From Terriglobia bacterium (GTDB lineage Bacteria; Acidobacteriota; Terriglobia; JAJPHL01), in assembly GCA_021325275.1 (NCBI GenBank), contig JAJPHL010000055.1, forward strand, positions 1-64,000: a stretch of DNA of 64,000 bases. The letters are read 5' to 3'. The stretch's first letter is position 1, and the number at the start of each line of letters is the position of its first letter. The notes beneath the pieces are model-generated. The model worked only from the letters and a program-made list of their open reading frames with translations, ran no database searches and was not told the origin of the DNA. A program made the position numbers and the translations under genes. This document shows positions 1-8,355 of the stretch, piece after piece.

Positions 1-221
1 CCAAACCCGACCTCAACCCGCAACCGTGTCCCAATCACCACTCTCCGCCTTTGTTTCCATCAACCGCTACCGCGGGAGTCCCCTGTTTTGGACAGCAGTG
101 ACATTGTGCCGCCTGCTGCCGCAGGCTCGGGGCTGAGTTGTCCCACAGACTCTTAAGGGGTTTTGGAACACGGAATACACCGAAGAAAAACCAGACACGG
201 TAGGACACGGAAAACCGGCAG
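1..221. other. Non-coding stretch before the first gene
   Basis: No convincing gene is seen. A perfect 6-bp stem with a 4-base loop lies at 111-126 (GCCTGC tgcc GCAGGC). Bases about 174-216 hold imperfect short repeats of the ACACGGA type, one arm of the kind of intergenic repeat seen elsewhere in the window. The hairpin lies downstream of the leftward MFS gene and could end its transcription, but there is no clear T-run. Confidence 0.4.
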
Positions 222-1409
222 CTACACTTCCGAGCCCACAGGCGAAGCTAAGTTTTTCTCCTGAAATAGAAACGCGAATAGCAGCGCCGCGGAGACGCCG
301 GTGACGCTCAACGCGATGAACAGCGCGCCGTAGCCGCGAGCCACAATCAGTTGTCCGGCGGCGGTGGACACCGCCGCGTTGACCGCAAAAATCACCAAGA
401 GGTTGGCGGCCATGGCCGCCGGCCGCTGCTCGCTGGGGACGCCGCGCATCAATGCGGCCGAAAGGCCCGGCTCGCTCATCACCTGCAAGCTGATATACAC
501 GGTGTAAAACAGCGTAGCTTGAGGGACGGTATGCGCGCCCAACATCGCCAGCACACCGAGTGCCGCGAGCGCTTGCGTGCCGGCGACCGAGCGAATCAAT
601 CCGAAGCGCGCAATCACCAGCGACATCAATAATGTCGCGGCCGCTTGAGGAATCAAACTGAATGCATACGCGCCGCCGATCGCCGCCACCGATCCACCGA
701 TCTGATTGCGCAAGTAGGCGTTGAAAAACGGAATGAAGCCCGCGCAAAACGCGTACCACAAGGCGACGGCCGGCAGAAATCGCGCCAGGAAGCGCGGAAA
801 ATACAGGCGCGGCTGATTCGACGTGGCCGGCGACTCGGGAAATCGAATTCCCGCCAAAACCGCGGAGGCCGCAAACACCGGAACGGCGGCGCATACCAAC
901 GCCAGCGGCGTGGCGCCGGATAAATCACGTGCCGCCCCGGGCGCCACGGCGAGAATGAAGGCCGGCAATCGCCCGCCGATCAACCCGCCGAGCGATCCGA
1001 TGGCCATCGACAATCCGATGTTCAAGCTAAATCCCGTGGCGCCCAGCGAAAAAGCCGCAATCGAAGGAGTGTTCGTCACGTGCCAACCGCCGAGAAAGAA
1101 TCCGGTCAGCACGCTCGCGACACTCAGCGACAATCCCGACGTTTGCGCGCGCAGAACCAATGCCGCCGCGAGACCAAAAGCGGTCACCAGGCTTGTGAAG
1201 CGCAATCCGAAGCGGCGCGCCACGGCGGCCCAGGGAAACGTCGCGAGCGCGGCGCCCATGGTCATCAAGGCCGCCTGACGGCCCATGAAATCCTCTCGAA
1301 ATCCGCGGTCGGCGAGGTAGAGATTGAATAGCAGGACGTGGATGGTGACGCCGAAATTCACCAGCAGCGGAGCGGGAAGATAGCGGGCCAGTGAACCGTT
1401 GATGGTCAC
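222..1409 (-). CDS. MFS transporter
   Basis: A multi-pass inner-membrane protein of about 395 residues with the alternating hydrophobic segments of a 12-helix major facilitator permease; the substrate cannot be read from the sequence. The start is placed at GTG 1409, because it overlaps the stop of the upstream kinase gene (GTGA at 1406-1409) and gives a protein beginning VTINGSLARYLPAPLL. The frame stays open further upstream, but that part is arginine-rich and reads through the kinase gene. The tight coupling suggests the two proteins act together. It may be an exporter for a product handled by the kinase-like protein, though no biosynthetic gene lies next to it. Confidence 0.8.
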   Translation of the reverse strand: MTINGSLARYLPAPLLVNFGVTIHVLLFNLYLADRGFREDFMGRQAALMTMGAALATFPWAAVARRFGLRFTSLVTAFGLAAALVLRAQTSGLSLSVASVLTGFFLGGWHVTNTPSIAAFSLGATGFSLNIGLSMAIGSLGGLIGGRLPAFILAVAPGAARDLSGATPLALVCAAVPVFAASAVLAGIRFPESPATSNQPRLYFPRFLARFLPAVALWYAFCAGFIPFFNAYLRNQIGGSVAAIGGAYAFSLIPQAAATLLMSLVIARFGLIRSVAGTQALAALGVLAMLGAHTVPQATLFYTVYISLQVMSEPGLSAALMRGVPSEQRPAAMAANLLVIFAVNAAVSTAAGQLIVARGYGALFIALSVTGVSAALLFAFLFQEKNLASPVGSEV

Positions 1410-2398
1410 CGCCCAACCTCCAATTGAGCGACGCGCTCCAAGCCGTCCAAGGCTTCTTGCAAGGATGTATAGCGCATGTTGTAAGCGCCGCGGATGACGA
1501 GGTCGGCGATAGTCTGCTCGATTTCCCGCATCACGTGCGGCTCGTCGATGTGCTGATTGCGATCCACCCACAAGCGCCGATGCGCCTCGTCCGCGGAAAC
1601 GCGCTCAACTCCGGCTTCGATCTTGGACCGCCCGGAGCCGGATTGTCGCTCTAAAAAGACGATCGGACCTAACTGCGCTTCGGTGACCAGACGGCCGTGG
1701 AGCATTTCTTGCGTCGGGATCGCAAAAAACCTTTCGTTGCCCTCCTCGGACACGGGGAGTCCATTTAACTCAGGAAATAGCTCCCGCGTCGCGACGCGAA
1801 GACGCAGCCGGGAGGGATTTCCCAGCAGCTTTTGGTTTTCGCGGGAGCGCAGGACCCACACCAGATTGTCGCTCAGCATCCGATAGCCCGACTTGGCACA
1901 GAAGTACGCCAGAGTGCTCTTGCCGCTTCCCGAGTTTCCGGCGAGGCAGAAACCCCGGCCATCGCGAACGACGCAGGCCGCGTGGAACGGCGCGACCCAA
2001 TGGCGCTGGATGATCATGTAGACGAACGACTCCAGAAAATTCGTGCAGAAGTAAACTTGATCGTCGAGCATCGAGGGCGAAAAAAAACCAGCCGCCTCGC
2101 GCCGTTCGGCGTGACAAGTAAGAAAATTCTCCGTACCGCTCACCATCAGGAAAGTATCGCGCGAAGCGCGATACGCCAGTTTCGGCCATGGCGGCCCCGC
2201 GGTCGCTTCGTGATCGCAAACGATGCGCATGCGGATCGGCGGATATGGCGTCGCGCTCGGGGAAAAAATCCCAAAACTCGCGGCGGCGTGCGCCAGCAAG
2301 CGGGAGTCGTTGGTCTCGATCTCCAGGGGAAACCCGTGGGGATGAAACGTCGCATGCAGAGGGGTTTCGACGCTTCTCAACAGGGGATCGCGATTCAT
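1406..2398 (-). CDS. HprK-like P-loop kinase domain protein
   Basis: A 330-residue protein with a Walker A loop GNSGSGKST at residues 154-162, followed by LSDNLVWV around 176-183. This layout matches the C-terminal nucleotide-binding domain of HPr kinase/phosphorylase. The N-terminal 130 residues do not look like the usual HprK N-terminal domain, and no HPr gene is nearby, so classical carbon-catabolite control is unlikely. HprK-like proteins of this sort are known as accessory kinases in some peptide natural-product clusters, where they phosphorylate the peptide; no precursor is visible beside this one. It is coupled by a 4-base overlap to the MFS gene. The ATG at 2398 lacks a clear Shine-Dalgarno sequence. 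Confidence 0.65.
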   Translation of the reverse strand: MNRDPLLRSVETPLHATFHPHGFPLEIETNDSRLLAHAAASFGIFSPSATPYPPIRMRIVCDHEATAGPPWPKLAYRASRDTFLMVSGTENFLTCHAERREAAGFFSPSMLDDQVYFCTNFLESFVYMIIQRHWVAPFHAACVVRDGRGFCLAGNSGSGKSTLAYFCAKSGYRMLSDNLVWVLRSRENQKLLGNPSRLRLRVATRELFPELNGLPVSEEGNERFFAIPTQEMLHGRLVTEAQLGPIVFLERQSGSGRSKIEAGVERVSADEAHRRLWVDRNQHIDEPHVMREIEQTIADLVIRGAYNMRYTSLQEALDGLERVAQLEVGR

Positions 2399-2415
2399 GG
2401 TTGCTCAAAAGAATT

Positions 2416-2449
2416 CAACCACAAAGACACAAAGGACACAAAGAAAACC
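2416..2449 (+). repeat. Left inverted-repeat arm flanking a toxin-antitoxin cassette
   Basis: The arm is built on the ACACAAAG period and contains a 27-bp run (2418-2444) present as an exact reverse complement in the arm at 3583-3619. It begins 18 bases upstream of the HprK-like gene. The two arms enclose about 1.13 kb holding the DUF433/DUF5615 pair and a small gene. Confidence 0.8.
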
Positions 2450-2502
2450 AGCACCGGTAGCTAGCAAGGCTGTTTGTTGTATCCTTGAAAGTGGAGAGCA
2501 TC

Positions 2503-2760
2503 ATGGCGAGTCTCGACAGCATTGCCAAACGTGAAGGCGAGATCGACTGGACAGACTGTGAACTTGTCGAGCGCATCCCCGGAAAAGTATCGGGGCGGCC
2601 CTTGGTGCGTGGCACGAGAATTCTCGCTGACACGATTGTGCAGGACGCAGAGTTGGGCTCTTCCCTGGAAGAAATCCACGAGAATTATCCCGACTTGTCC
2701 ATGGCCGCTATTCAACGCCTCATCTCCTTCGCGCATTCTCAGCGACGGAACTCGCTGTGA
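2503..2760 (+). CDS. DUF433 family antitoxin
   Basis: An 85-residue protein with the DUF433 pattern: VERIPGKVSGRPLVRGTRI, then TIVQDAELGSSLEEIHENYP and a short helical C-terminus. DUF433 proteins are winged-helix antitoxins that neutralise a partner nuclease and usually repress their own operon. ATG 2503 is preferred because GGAGAG lies 6 bases upstream; an in-frame TTG at 2485 is possible. Its stop overlaps the GTG of the next gene (GTGA, 2757-2760), typical of such pairs. Confidence 0.8.
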   Translation: MASLDSIAKREGEIDWTDCELVERIPGKVSGRPLVRGTRILADTIVQDAELGSSLEEIHENYPDLSMAAIQRLISFAHSQRRNSL

Positions 2761-3119
2761 AGGTGTTGTTCGACCAGAATCTGCCGCACAAGCTAAGAAC
2801 GAGCCTCGGGTCCCACCACGAGATCGTGACGGCTGCGTACATGGGCTGGGGCGAACTCAAGAACGGTGAACTTCTGCAGACGGCGGAAGCCAACGGCATG
2901 GATGTCTTTGTGACAGGCGATGGAAGCCTTGAGTTTGAGCAAAACCTGAGCGGCCGGCTGTTGGCGATCGTCGCTCTATCGACAAACAACTGGCCAATCA
3001 TCAAGAACCACATAGCGCGGATTCGCGCCGCCATAGATGGCGCGAAACCTGGAACTTTTCAGGCCGTGGATTGCGGAAGATTTAGCAGGAAGCATTCGAA
3101 AGATGCTCCTCTCGAATAG
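2757..3119 (+). CDS. DUF5615 PIN-like toxin
   Basis: A 120-residue protein opening VKVLFDQNLPHKLRTSL with a later FVTGDGSLEFEQNL segment. These acidic positions match the metal-binding residues of the DUF5615/Mut7-C-type PIN-like fold, so it is probably an RNA-cleaving toxin. The GTG start overlaps the antitoxin stop by 4 bases. The pair stands alone and forms the core of a cassette enclosed by inverted repeat arms. The C-terminal 25 residues (…DCGRFSRKHSKDAPLE) are longer and more basic than the fold needs. Confidence 0.75.
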   Translation: MKVLFDQNLPHKLRTSLGSHHEIVTAAYMGWGELKNGELLQTAEANGMDVFVTGDGSLEFEQNLSGRLLAIVALSTNNWPIIKNHIARIRAAIDGAKPGTFQAVDCGRFSRKHSKDAPLE

Positions 3120-3200
3120 CAGCGCTGTCCAGAGATGCTGCGAGCAAAAATCACTCCGTTCCGCCTGTTCTCATTTCCCCGCCCCCGCATTTCCGTCTTC

Positions 3201-3419
3201 TTAGTTTTCCAGATGCCGGTTCCGGTTGAGCCAGTTCCGGTAGCAGTCCTCGGCAACGAATGCCGGCACGCCTACTGGGGCCCAGGCGCCGACATCGAGC
3301 AAAAAAGGCAAGTGGCGGCTTCTCCTGCTCTCAATGAGCGCTCGCGTAACTCTCGCCCACGATTCTTTGGTGACCGGGAGAGTCGCCAAGCGCCCTTCTA
3401 ACAGAGCGTACAACTCCAT
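3201..3419 (-). CDS. Small hypothetical protein
   Basis: A 72-residue frame with a good ribosome site (GAAGGAG, 8 bases before the ATG at 3419) and a plausible composition: an acidic/basic helix MELYALLEGRLATL, then a mixed C-terminus with four Trp. No family is recognised. It faces the toxin-antitoxin genes tail to tail inside the same inverted-repeat cassette and could be a remnant of another small accessory gene. A rightward open frame over the same bases is proline-rich and less convincing. Confidence 0.4.
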   Translation of the reverse strand: MELYALLEGRLATLPVTKESWARVTRALIESRRSRHLPFLLDVGAWAPVGVPAFVAEDCYRNWLNRNRHLEN

Positions 3420-3582
3420 AGCATTTGCTCCTTCAAAACAAATGTTAGCACAAGTGTTGTCCCTTCATTGTCCAAATGCGCTCGCGAGAAAAAGAAAATC
3501 AAGAAATCAATTTAACAGAAGGCACCGTACGGCGGTTTGAGCCTCCGTTAAGCCCGCGAGTTTCCCTACATTGGGCTGAGTG

Positions 3583-3619
3583 TTTTCCTTTGTGTCCTTT
3601 GTGTCTTTGTGGTTCAAAA
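3583..3619 (-). repeat. Right inverted-repeat arm flanking a toxin-antitoxin cassette
   Basis: Reverse complement of the arm at 2416-2449, with 27 identical bases in a row and near-identity for about 32. It ends 3 bases before the stop of the S9 peptidase gene, so the cassette sits between the ends of two flanking genes. Confidence 0.8.
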
Positions 3620-3622
3620 CGC

Positions 3623-6600
3623 CTACGGCTGATCGACCGCTTTCTGGAAGCGCTCTTTCTCCTGGTCGCGATCGATATACGGAATGCCGTTCTTCATCCA
3701 ATCCGGTTCCGGCGCGCCCTTGAGATAATGATCGAAGAATTGCTGCATGCGCACCGTGTAGTCTTTTTGATTCGGACGACGATCAAGGTGATGCGGCTCG
3801 CCGTTGTACACGAACAGATAGCATTCCTTCTGCAAGCGGCGCAGCGCCAGATAATATTCGATCCCCTGATACCACGGCACCGCGTCGTCCGCGTCGTTCG
3901 ACAAGATCATCAGCGGCGTCTGCACGCGATCCGCTTGAAAGATCGGCGAGTTCTGGATGAAACGCTCCGGATACTCCCAGATCGATCCGCCGATGCGGCT
4001 CTGCGTGTGCTCGTACTGGAATTGCCGAGGCAATCCCGTGCCCCAGCGGATGCCATCGTACGCGCTGATCATGTTGGAGACCGGCGCTCCCGCTTCCGCC
4101 GCTTTGAAACGCGTGGTTTGCGTCACCATGTAGGCGATCTGGTAGCCGCCCCAACTGTGTCCCTGAATGCCGATGTTCTTTTCGTCGACAAATCCGCGAT
4201 CCACTTGCGACTGGATCGCCGGCAGCACGCACTTCAACGCGCTCTGCCCCGGATATCCGGTGGTGTAGACGATGTCCGGCGTCAACACCAGATAGCCGTT
4301 CGACACGTAGTAGCTGATGTTGATGTTGTGGCCGGGGCGCGGGTCGACGAAATTGTTCAAGCCTTGCGACAGGCGCTCGTAAATGTAGACGATCATCGGA
4401 TATTTCTTGTGAGGATCGAAGTTTTCCGGTTTGTAGAGCACGCCTTCCAGCGCCACACCGTCGGTATTCTTGAAGCGGATCATCTCCGACGTTCCCCACA
4501 GCAATTGCGATTGCTGGGGATTCGCGTCGGTGACTTTCTTCAGGCTTTTGAACGACAAATCCGTTACGTTCAGGTTGGGATACTCGTTGAAGGTGCTTTC
4601 GGAAACCACCACGACGTCGGCTTTGCGTGCTTTCAAGAGCGTTCCGCCTCCGCCCGCTCCGCCGCGACCGGGAGCACCGGCCGCGCCATAATTCTTCGCG
4701 GCCATTATCAGTTTTTCAGGCCCCGCTCCTAGACTCAGGCGATAGTATCCGGTGTCGCGCGTCTCGGTGTTTTCGGCGCGCAGCAAGAGCGGATGCGACA
4801 CGTCGATTCCAGGCTCCGTGCCGCCTTCGTCGTCTTCACTCGGAAAATTCATCACGCGCAGGCGCAAATGCTCTTTGCGGCCGACGCCGGCCGTCAAGTT
4901 TTTCGCGGCGCTGCCGTCGGGTGCGATTTGCCAGATGTCGTAATAGTCGTAGATGAACGCCCACTTGCCGTCGGTGGAGAATCCCGCGCTGCCATAGGCG
5001 GGCGGCACTTCCGGCGTATCGTTTTCTTCGTTCCAAAACGCCACGGGAAGTTTTCCCGTAAGATTCGTGGTCTTGCCGCTGGGCACCTCGATGGAGTTCC
5101 AGTCTTTTCCATCGAAAATGATCCCGTAATGTCCGTCCGGGGACCACTGCACGCGTCCGCGCGTTTTCTTGGTCAGCGATTTCGCCGCGCCCGTGGTTCC
5201 GTCGATCAAGTAGAGGTCGCTGTAGCCGGAATCGTAGTCGGCCATGATGCGATAGTCGCGATCGTCGCTGCCGAACGCCCACGTGGCCTGGGCGTTGGGC
5301 GAAGCTTGCGCGATTTCCGGCGTACTGAGTTGCGCCGCTTTCTTCGTGGCCAGATCGAGCGCCGCCACATACACGCGATTGCGGTCCTGATTGGCGCGGA
5401 CCTTTTGGATCGGCTGAATGCGATCGTCTTTCCAGTGCCAGAGATCGGCGTGAACTTTGTCGTCGTTGTTGTTTCCGGCGGCCGGCGCGGCGGGCGCTTC
5501 CGCCGCAGTTTCCGAAGAGCTCGCCTCTTCGCGCGGGGGCGCCACCGTCAGGAGAATCCGCGAGCCGTCGCGCGTAAAAGCATTCGCGCCGCGATCGCTG
5601 AGCACAAACCCCGAGCGAATCCCTGGCGTCGATGCGCTGGCCAACTCCACCGGCGCGCCGCCCGCCTTACGATCCCAGCCGTAGAGCTTCCACTTCGGCG
5701 TCTTCGCTTCGGGATCGTCGTGCGTGCTCAAGAACGCGAACATGTTTTTCTGGTCGAAGCTGATCTTGCTGTACTTGCCTTTGCCCGAAAGCAGCGCCTT
5801 CGCGTCGCCGCCGCTCGCCGCCGTGGAATACACGCCGTTCGTCTCGTTTTTCCGCGAGGAGACCGCGTACGTCAGCGTCGCGGCGTCGCGGGTGAGCATG
5901 TATTCGGTGACGTCGTTGAAGGTCCGCTCGGCGCCGTCGGTGGTGTTGCGCAAGACGAGATCCGTGCCGTAGGTGTTACGGCCACGCGCACCGCCACTGG
6001 GGGCCGCGCCGCCGCGTCCACCGCGTCCTTGTGGCGCATCATCATCTTCGTCGCCCGCATCGTTGCCGACGCCTTCGGCACGGCCTTCCGCCGCGGCCGG
6101 CGCGGCTTCCTTTAGATACGCCAGGTATCCCGCGCCCACGCTCGGCACCTGGAAGTTTTTCACATTGGCGATGCGCGTGGCCTTGCCGTCGGCGAGACTC
6201 AGGATCACCATCGCGCTTTTCGGCATTTCGTCGGGACGTTTCTTGTCTTTCTTGGCCTGCTGCACGTCGGCGCGCGGCGGGAAGGTGGAGAAGACCACCC
6301 ACTTTCCGTCGCTCGAGAACGCGATGGTCACGCTACGCTGCTGCGCGGGACCTTCTTCCGATCCCGGATCGGCCGCCACCGGCTGCGGACGTTCGCCGGC
6401 CGGCTCCTGGAATTCCTGATTCGTGGCGAGGTTGCGCACCACGACTTGGCCGTCGCCCTCCTGGGGAAATAGACCATACGCGAGGAATTTTCCGTCGCGT
6501 GAAAGCGTGGGCGTGGTGATGGAGCGCCAGCTATCGTAGTCGTGATGATTCAGGGGCCGCTTGGATTGTTGCTGCGCGAGCGTGAGCCCGGCAATGGCGA

Positions 6601-6634
6601 TCAGGATGGGAAACAGGGTTCTGCGGAATTTCAT
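3623..6634 (-). CDS. Secreted S9 (prolyl oligopeptidase-like) peptidase
   Basis: About 1,003 residues. The chosen ATG at 6634 gives a signal peptide (MKFRRTLFPILIAIAGLTLA). A long WD40/PD40-like beta-propeller follows, then an alpha/beta-hydrolase domain with the nucleophile elbow GIQGHSWGGY, an acidic residue in SNDADDAVPW and a histidine in GEPHHLDRR, the expected Ser-Asp-His triad. It is probably a periplasmic or exported serine peptidase acting on peptides. Two low-complexity Gly/Arg/Ala-rich loops are inserted (around residues 200-225 and 660-675), a feature it shares with the M14 peptidase at 51 kb. It is transcribed alone. Upstream in-frame codons to 6676 lack signal-peptide character. 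Confidence 0.9.
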   Translation of the reverse strand: MKFRRTLFPILIAIAGLTLAQQQSKRPLNHHDYDSWRSITTPTLSRDGKFLAYGLFPQEGDGQVVVRNLATNQEFQEPAGERPQPVAADPGSEEGPAQQRSVTIAFSSDGKWVVFSTFPPRADVQQAKKDKKRPDEMPKSAMVILSLADGKATRIANVKNFQVPSVGAGYLAYLKEAAPAAAEGRAEGVGNDAGDEDDDAPQGRGGRGGAAPSGGARGRNTYGTDLVLRNTTDGAERTFNDVTEYMLTRDAATLTYAVSSRKNETNGVYSTAASGGDAKALLSGKGKYSKISFDQKNMFAFLSTHDDPEAKTPKWKLYGWDRKAGGAPVELASASTPGIRSGFVLSDRGANAFTRDGSRILLTVAPPREEASSSETAAEAPAAPAAGNNNDDKVHADLWHWKDDRIQPIQKVRANQDRNRVYVAALDLATKKAAQLSTPEIAQASPNAQATWAFGSDDRDYRIMADYDSGYSDLYLIDGTTGAAKSLTKKTRGRVQWSPDGHYGIIFDGKDWNSIEVPSGKTTNLTGKLPVAFWNEENDTPEVPPAYGSAGFSTDGKWAFIYDYYDIWQIAPDGSAAKNLTAGVGRKEHLRLRVMNFPSEDDEGGTEPGIDVSHPLLLRAENTETRDTGYYRLSLGAGPEKLIMAAKNYGAAGAPGRGGAGGGGTLLKARKADVVVVSESTFNEYPNLNVTDLSFKSLKKVTDANPQQSQLLWGTSEMIRFKNTDGVALEGVLYKPENFDPHKKYPMIVYIYERLSQGLNNFVDPRPGHNINISYYVSNGYLVLTPDIVYTTGYPGQSALKCVLPAIQSQVDRGFVDEKNIGIQGHSWGGYQIAYMVTQTTRFKAAEAGAPVSNMISAYDGIRWGTGLPRQFQYEHTQSRIGGSIWEYPERFIQNSPIFQADRVQTPLMILSNDADDAVPWYQGIEYYLALRRLQKECYLFVYNGEPHHLDRRPNQKDYTVRMQQFFDHYLKGAPEPDWMKNGIPYIDRDQEKERFQKAVDQP

Positions 6635-6733
6635 GGGATGGATTGTAGCAAGTCTGGCTGCGGGCAAGGGCCACAAAATGAGCCGCGACCTTTATGGAGC
6701 GGCGGAGCCCCCCAGTTGGATGAATGTCCAGGG

Positions 6734-6768
6734 CGAAAACACGAAACACCAACTTTCGCGTGTTTCCG
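6734..6768. repeat. Short inverted repeat of the ACACGAAA type
   Basis: Arms CGAAAACACGAAA (6734-6746) and TTTCGCGTGTTTCCG (6754-6768) are reverse complements apart from two positions, around a 7-base loop. It lies downstream of the leftward HlyD gene and upstream of the S9 gene, so it could act as a terminator hairpin. The remaining 6635-6825 shows no gene. Confidence 0.55.
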
Positions 6769-6825
6769 TTCAGACGTTCAACAACACGGGCGGTCCTCCG
6801 CTTCATTACTGTCGCGGCTCACTCG

Positions 6826-7521
6826 CTACTTTCCAACCACGAATGCTTCCACCTTCGACCCCAACGGGAGACTCGCGCCCGGCTCCAGCTCAATGAGGGG
6901 TTTCGCCATCCCGATCGCGATGACCTTGCCCGGGAATCGCTTGCCGGGGAACTCGGCGGCCGTGACGTACGCGCCTTGACCCACGTGCAGTTTCGACGCG
7001 TCGAGGCCCGCGAGGTCGACACGCACGCGGAGCACCGACGGGTCAGCCATCATCACAACGGGTCCGTCCGTCACGGCCTCGCCCACTTTGGCGGTGTGGC
7101 GCACGATGCCGTTGATGGGCGCGCGGACAAAATGATTCTCCCAGTCGAAGCGGGAATCGTCGAACAGAGCGCGCGCCTGCGCGAGATCGGCTTCCGCGGC
7201 TTTCTTGGCGGCCGGCGTTTGGGCGTCGCGCACTTTGTCGAGCGCCTTCTCGAGATTCGCGTTCAGCGCGGCACTCTGCGCCAGCGACTCGTCGAATTCC
7301 AGGATCGCGAGGAGTTGGCCTTTCCGTACGATCGCGCCTTCCGCCACGCGGACGAACTTCACCTTGCCGGGAACCGGCGCGGTCACCTGTACCTGGTCGG
7401 TGATGGGCTCGACCTTGCCCGACCCGGCCACTAGGCCGTCCCGGCCGTCGGCACCCGCCGCGGCTGCCATGGTCGCTACCACCGTTAGCGCCCAGAATGT
7501 GTTTTGAATGATGCGTCGCAT
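6826..7521 (-). CDS. HlyD-type periplasmic adaptor (membrane fusion) protein
   Basis: A 231-residue protein with a signal peptide (ALTVVATMAAAAGA), a biotinyl-lipoyl-like half (QVTAPVPGKVKFVRVAEGAI, residues about 45-65), an alpha-helical hairpin, the second lipoyl half (FVRAPINGIVRHTAKVGEAV) and a beta-barrel domain. This is the order of the adaptor subunits of RND, MacB-type or type I efflux systems, which bridge the inner-membrane pump and the outer-membrane channel. It is short for the family, and no transporter or TolC gene is adjacent, so its pump must be elsewhere. The TetR gene upstream runs the same way with 129 bases between them. Confidence 0.8.
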   Translation of the reverse strand: MRRIIQNTFWALTVVATMAAAAGADGRDGLVAGSGKVEPITDQVQVTAPVPGKVKFVRVAEGAIVRKGQLLAILEFDESLAQSAALNANLEKALDKVRDAQTPAAKKAAEADLAQARALFDDSRFDWENHFVRAPINGIVRHTAKVGEAVTDGPVVMMADPSVLRVRVDLAGLDASKLHVGQGAYVTAAEFPGKRFPGKVIAIGMAKPLIELEPGASLPLGSKVEAFVVGK

Positions 7522-7650
7522 TTTCGTTGCTCCTTTTTCTCCGGCTGTAAAGCCCGCCGGGCGGCATCCCCGACTTCCTCGTTCCCTTCATCCTATGCGA
7601 TTAACCGCGAAATCCTTATGAACAGTGTTAACCGATAGGCCAAAAAAAAG

Positions 7651-8301
7651 TTATACCCCCGCCTTCATCTGTCCTAACACTGGATTCGCCAGCAAGCCGT
7701 TCAGCATGGTGTCCACGTGAAAGCGAATCAACTGTCGCTGATCGACCCACGGAAACATGGTGTGCCCGATCAGCAGCGAAGTGATCCCGTGCAGGTTCGC
7801 CCAAATCGACTGGCTCGCGTACTCGACGTCCACCGCGCGGAAATGGCCCAGCCGGATGCACTCGGCCACGCTCATCCGCAGCGAGTTGAAGCACTGCATG
7901 CCGGCGCTGTTGTCGATCTCCTCTTGCGACGGCCGCTTTTCGGGATCGAAACGCAGCGGCGTCATGAACGCGGCGCGATAGTGGTCCGGATACTTCAGCC
8001 CGAATTCCACGTAGGAGTATCCAGCCTCGCGCAGGCCTTCCAGCGGATTTCCCTGCTCCAGATGCAGCGACCTCAGCGACTGGATCAGCATGGAAAACGT
8101 CTCCTGGCAGACTTGGCGGATCAGGTCGTCCTTGTCGCGGAAGTAAAGATAAATCGTGGTGGGTGAATATTCGATTTTCTCGGCGATGCGGCGCATCGAG
8201 AGGCTTTCGTACCCCTCCTTAATGAAAAGCTCGCGTGCCGCGTCGAGGATATCCTCGCGCAGTGCTACCTTTTCTCGCTCGCGACGTTCCCTGACGCCCA
8301 T
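7651..8301 (-). CDS. TetR family transcriptional regulator with WHG-type C-terminal domain
   Basis: 216 residues. The N-terminal helix-turn-helix is clear (ILDAARELFIKEGYESLSM, then RRIAEKIEYSPTTIYLYFRD). The C-terminal half contains IWANLHGITSLLIGH, the W-x2-HG signature that names the WHG ligand domain. ATG 8301 is taken because it directly precedes the usual short basic lead-in (MGVRERREREK). It precedes the HlyD adaptor gene in the same direction and plausibly represses it in response to a small molecule. Confidence 0.85.
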   Translation of the reverse strand: MGVRERREREKVALREDILDAARELFIKEGYESLSMRRIAEKIEYSPTTIYLYFRDKDDLIRQVCQETFSMLIQSLRSLHLEQGNPLEGLREAGYSYVEFGLKYPDHYRAAFMTPLRFDPEKRPSQEEIDNSAGMQCFNSLRMSVAECIRLGHFRAVDVEYASQSIWANLHGITSLLIGHTMFPWVDQRQLIRFHVDTMLNGLLANPVLGQMKAGV

Positions 8302-8355
8302 GCCTGTCAGAATACTTAACGATGTTAAGCATGTCAAGCGATAATTTGGATGGAT

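Noticed and set aside
1410-1571. Longer N-terminus for the MFS transporter
   Set aside because: Those codons are arginine-rich and lie in the wrong frame of the kinase gene; the GTGA overlap gives a natural start.
222-2398. HprK-like kinase and MFS gene considered as part of the TfuA-YcaO peptide pathway
   Set aside because: They lie about 43 kb away with many unrelated genes between, so no physical link is supported.
3135-3401. Rightward open frame after the DUF5615 toxin
   Set aside because: Proline-rich, no ribosome site; the opposite strand has a small gene with a better start.
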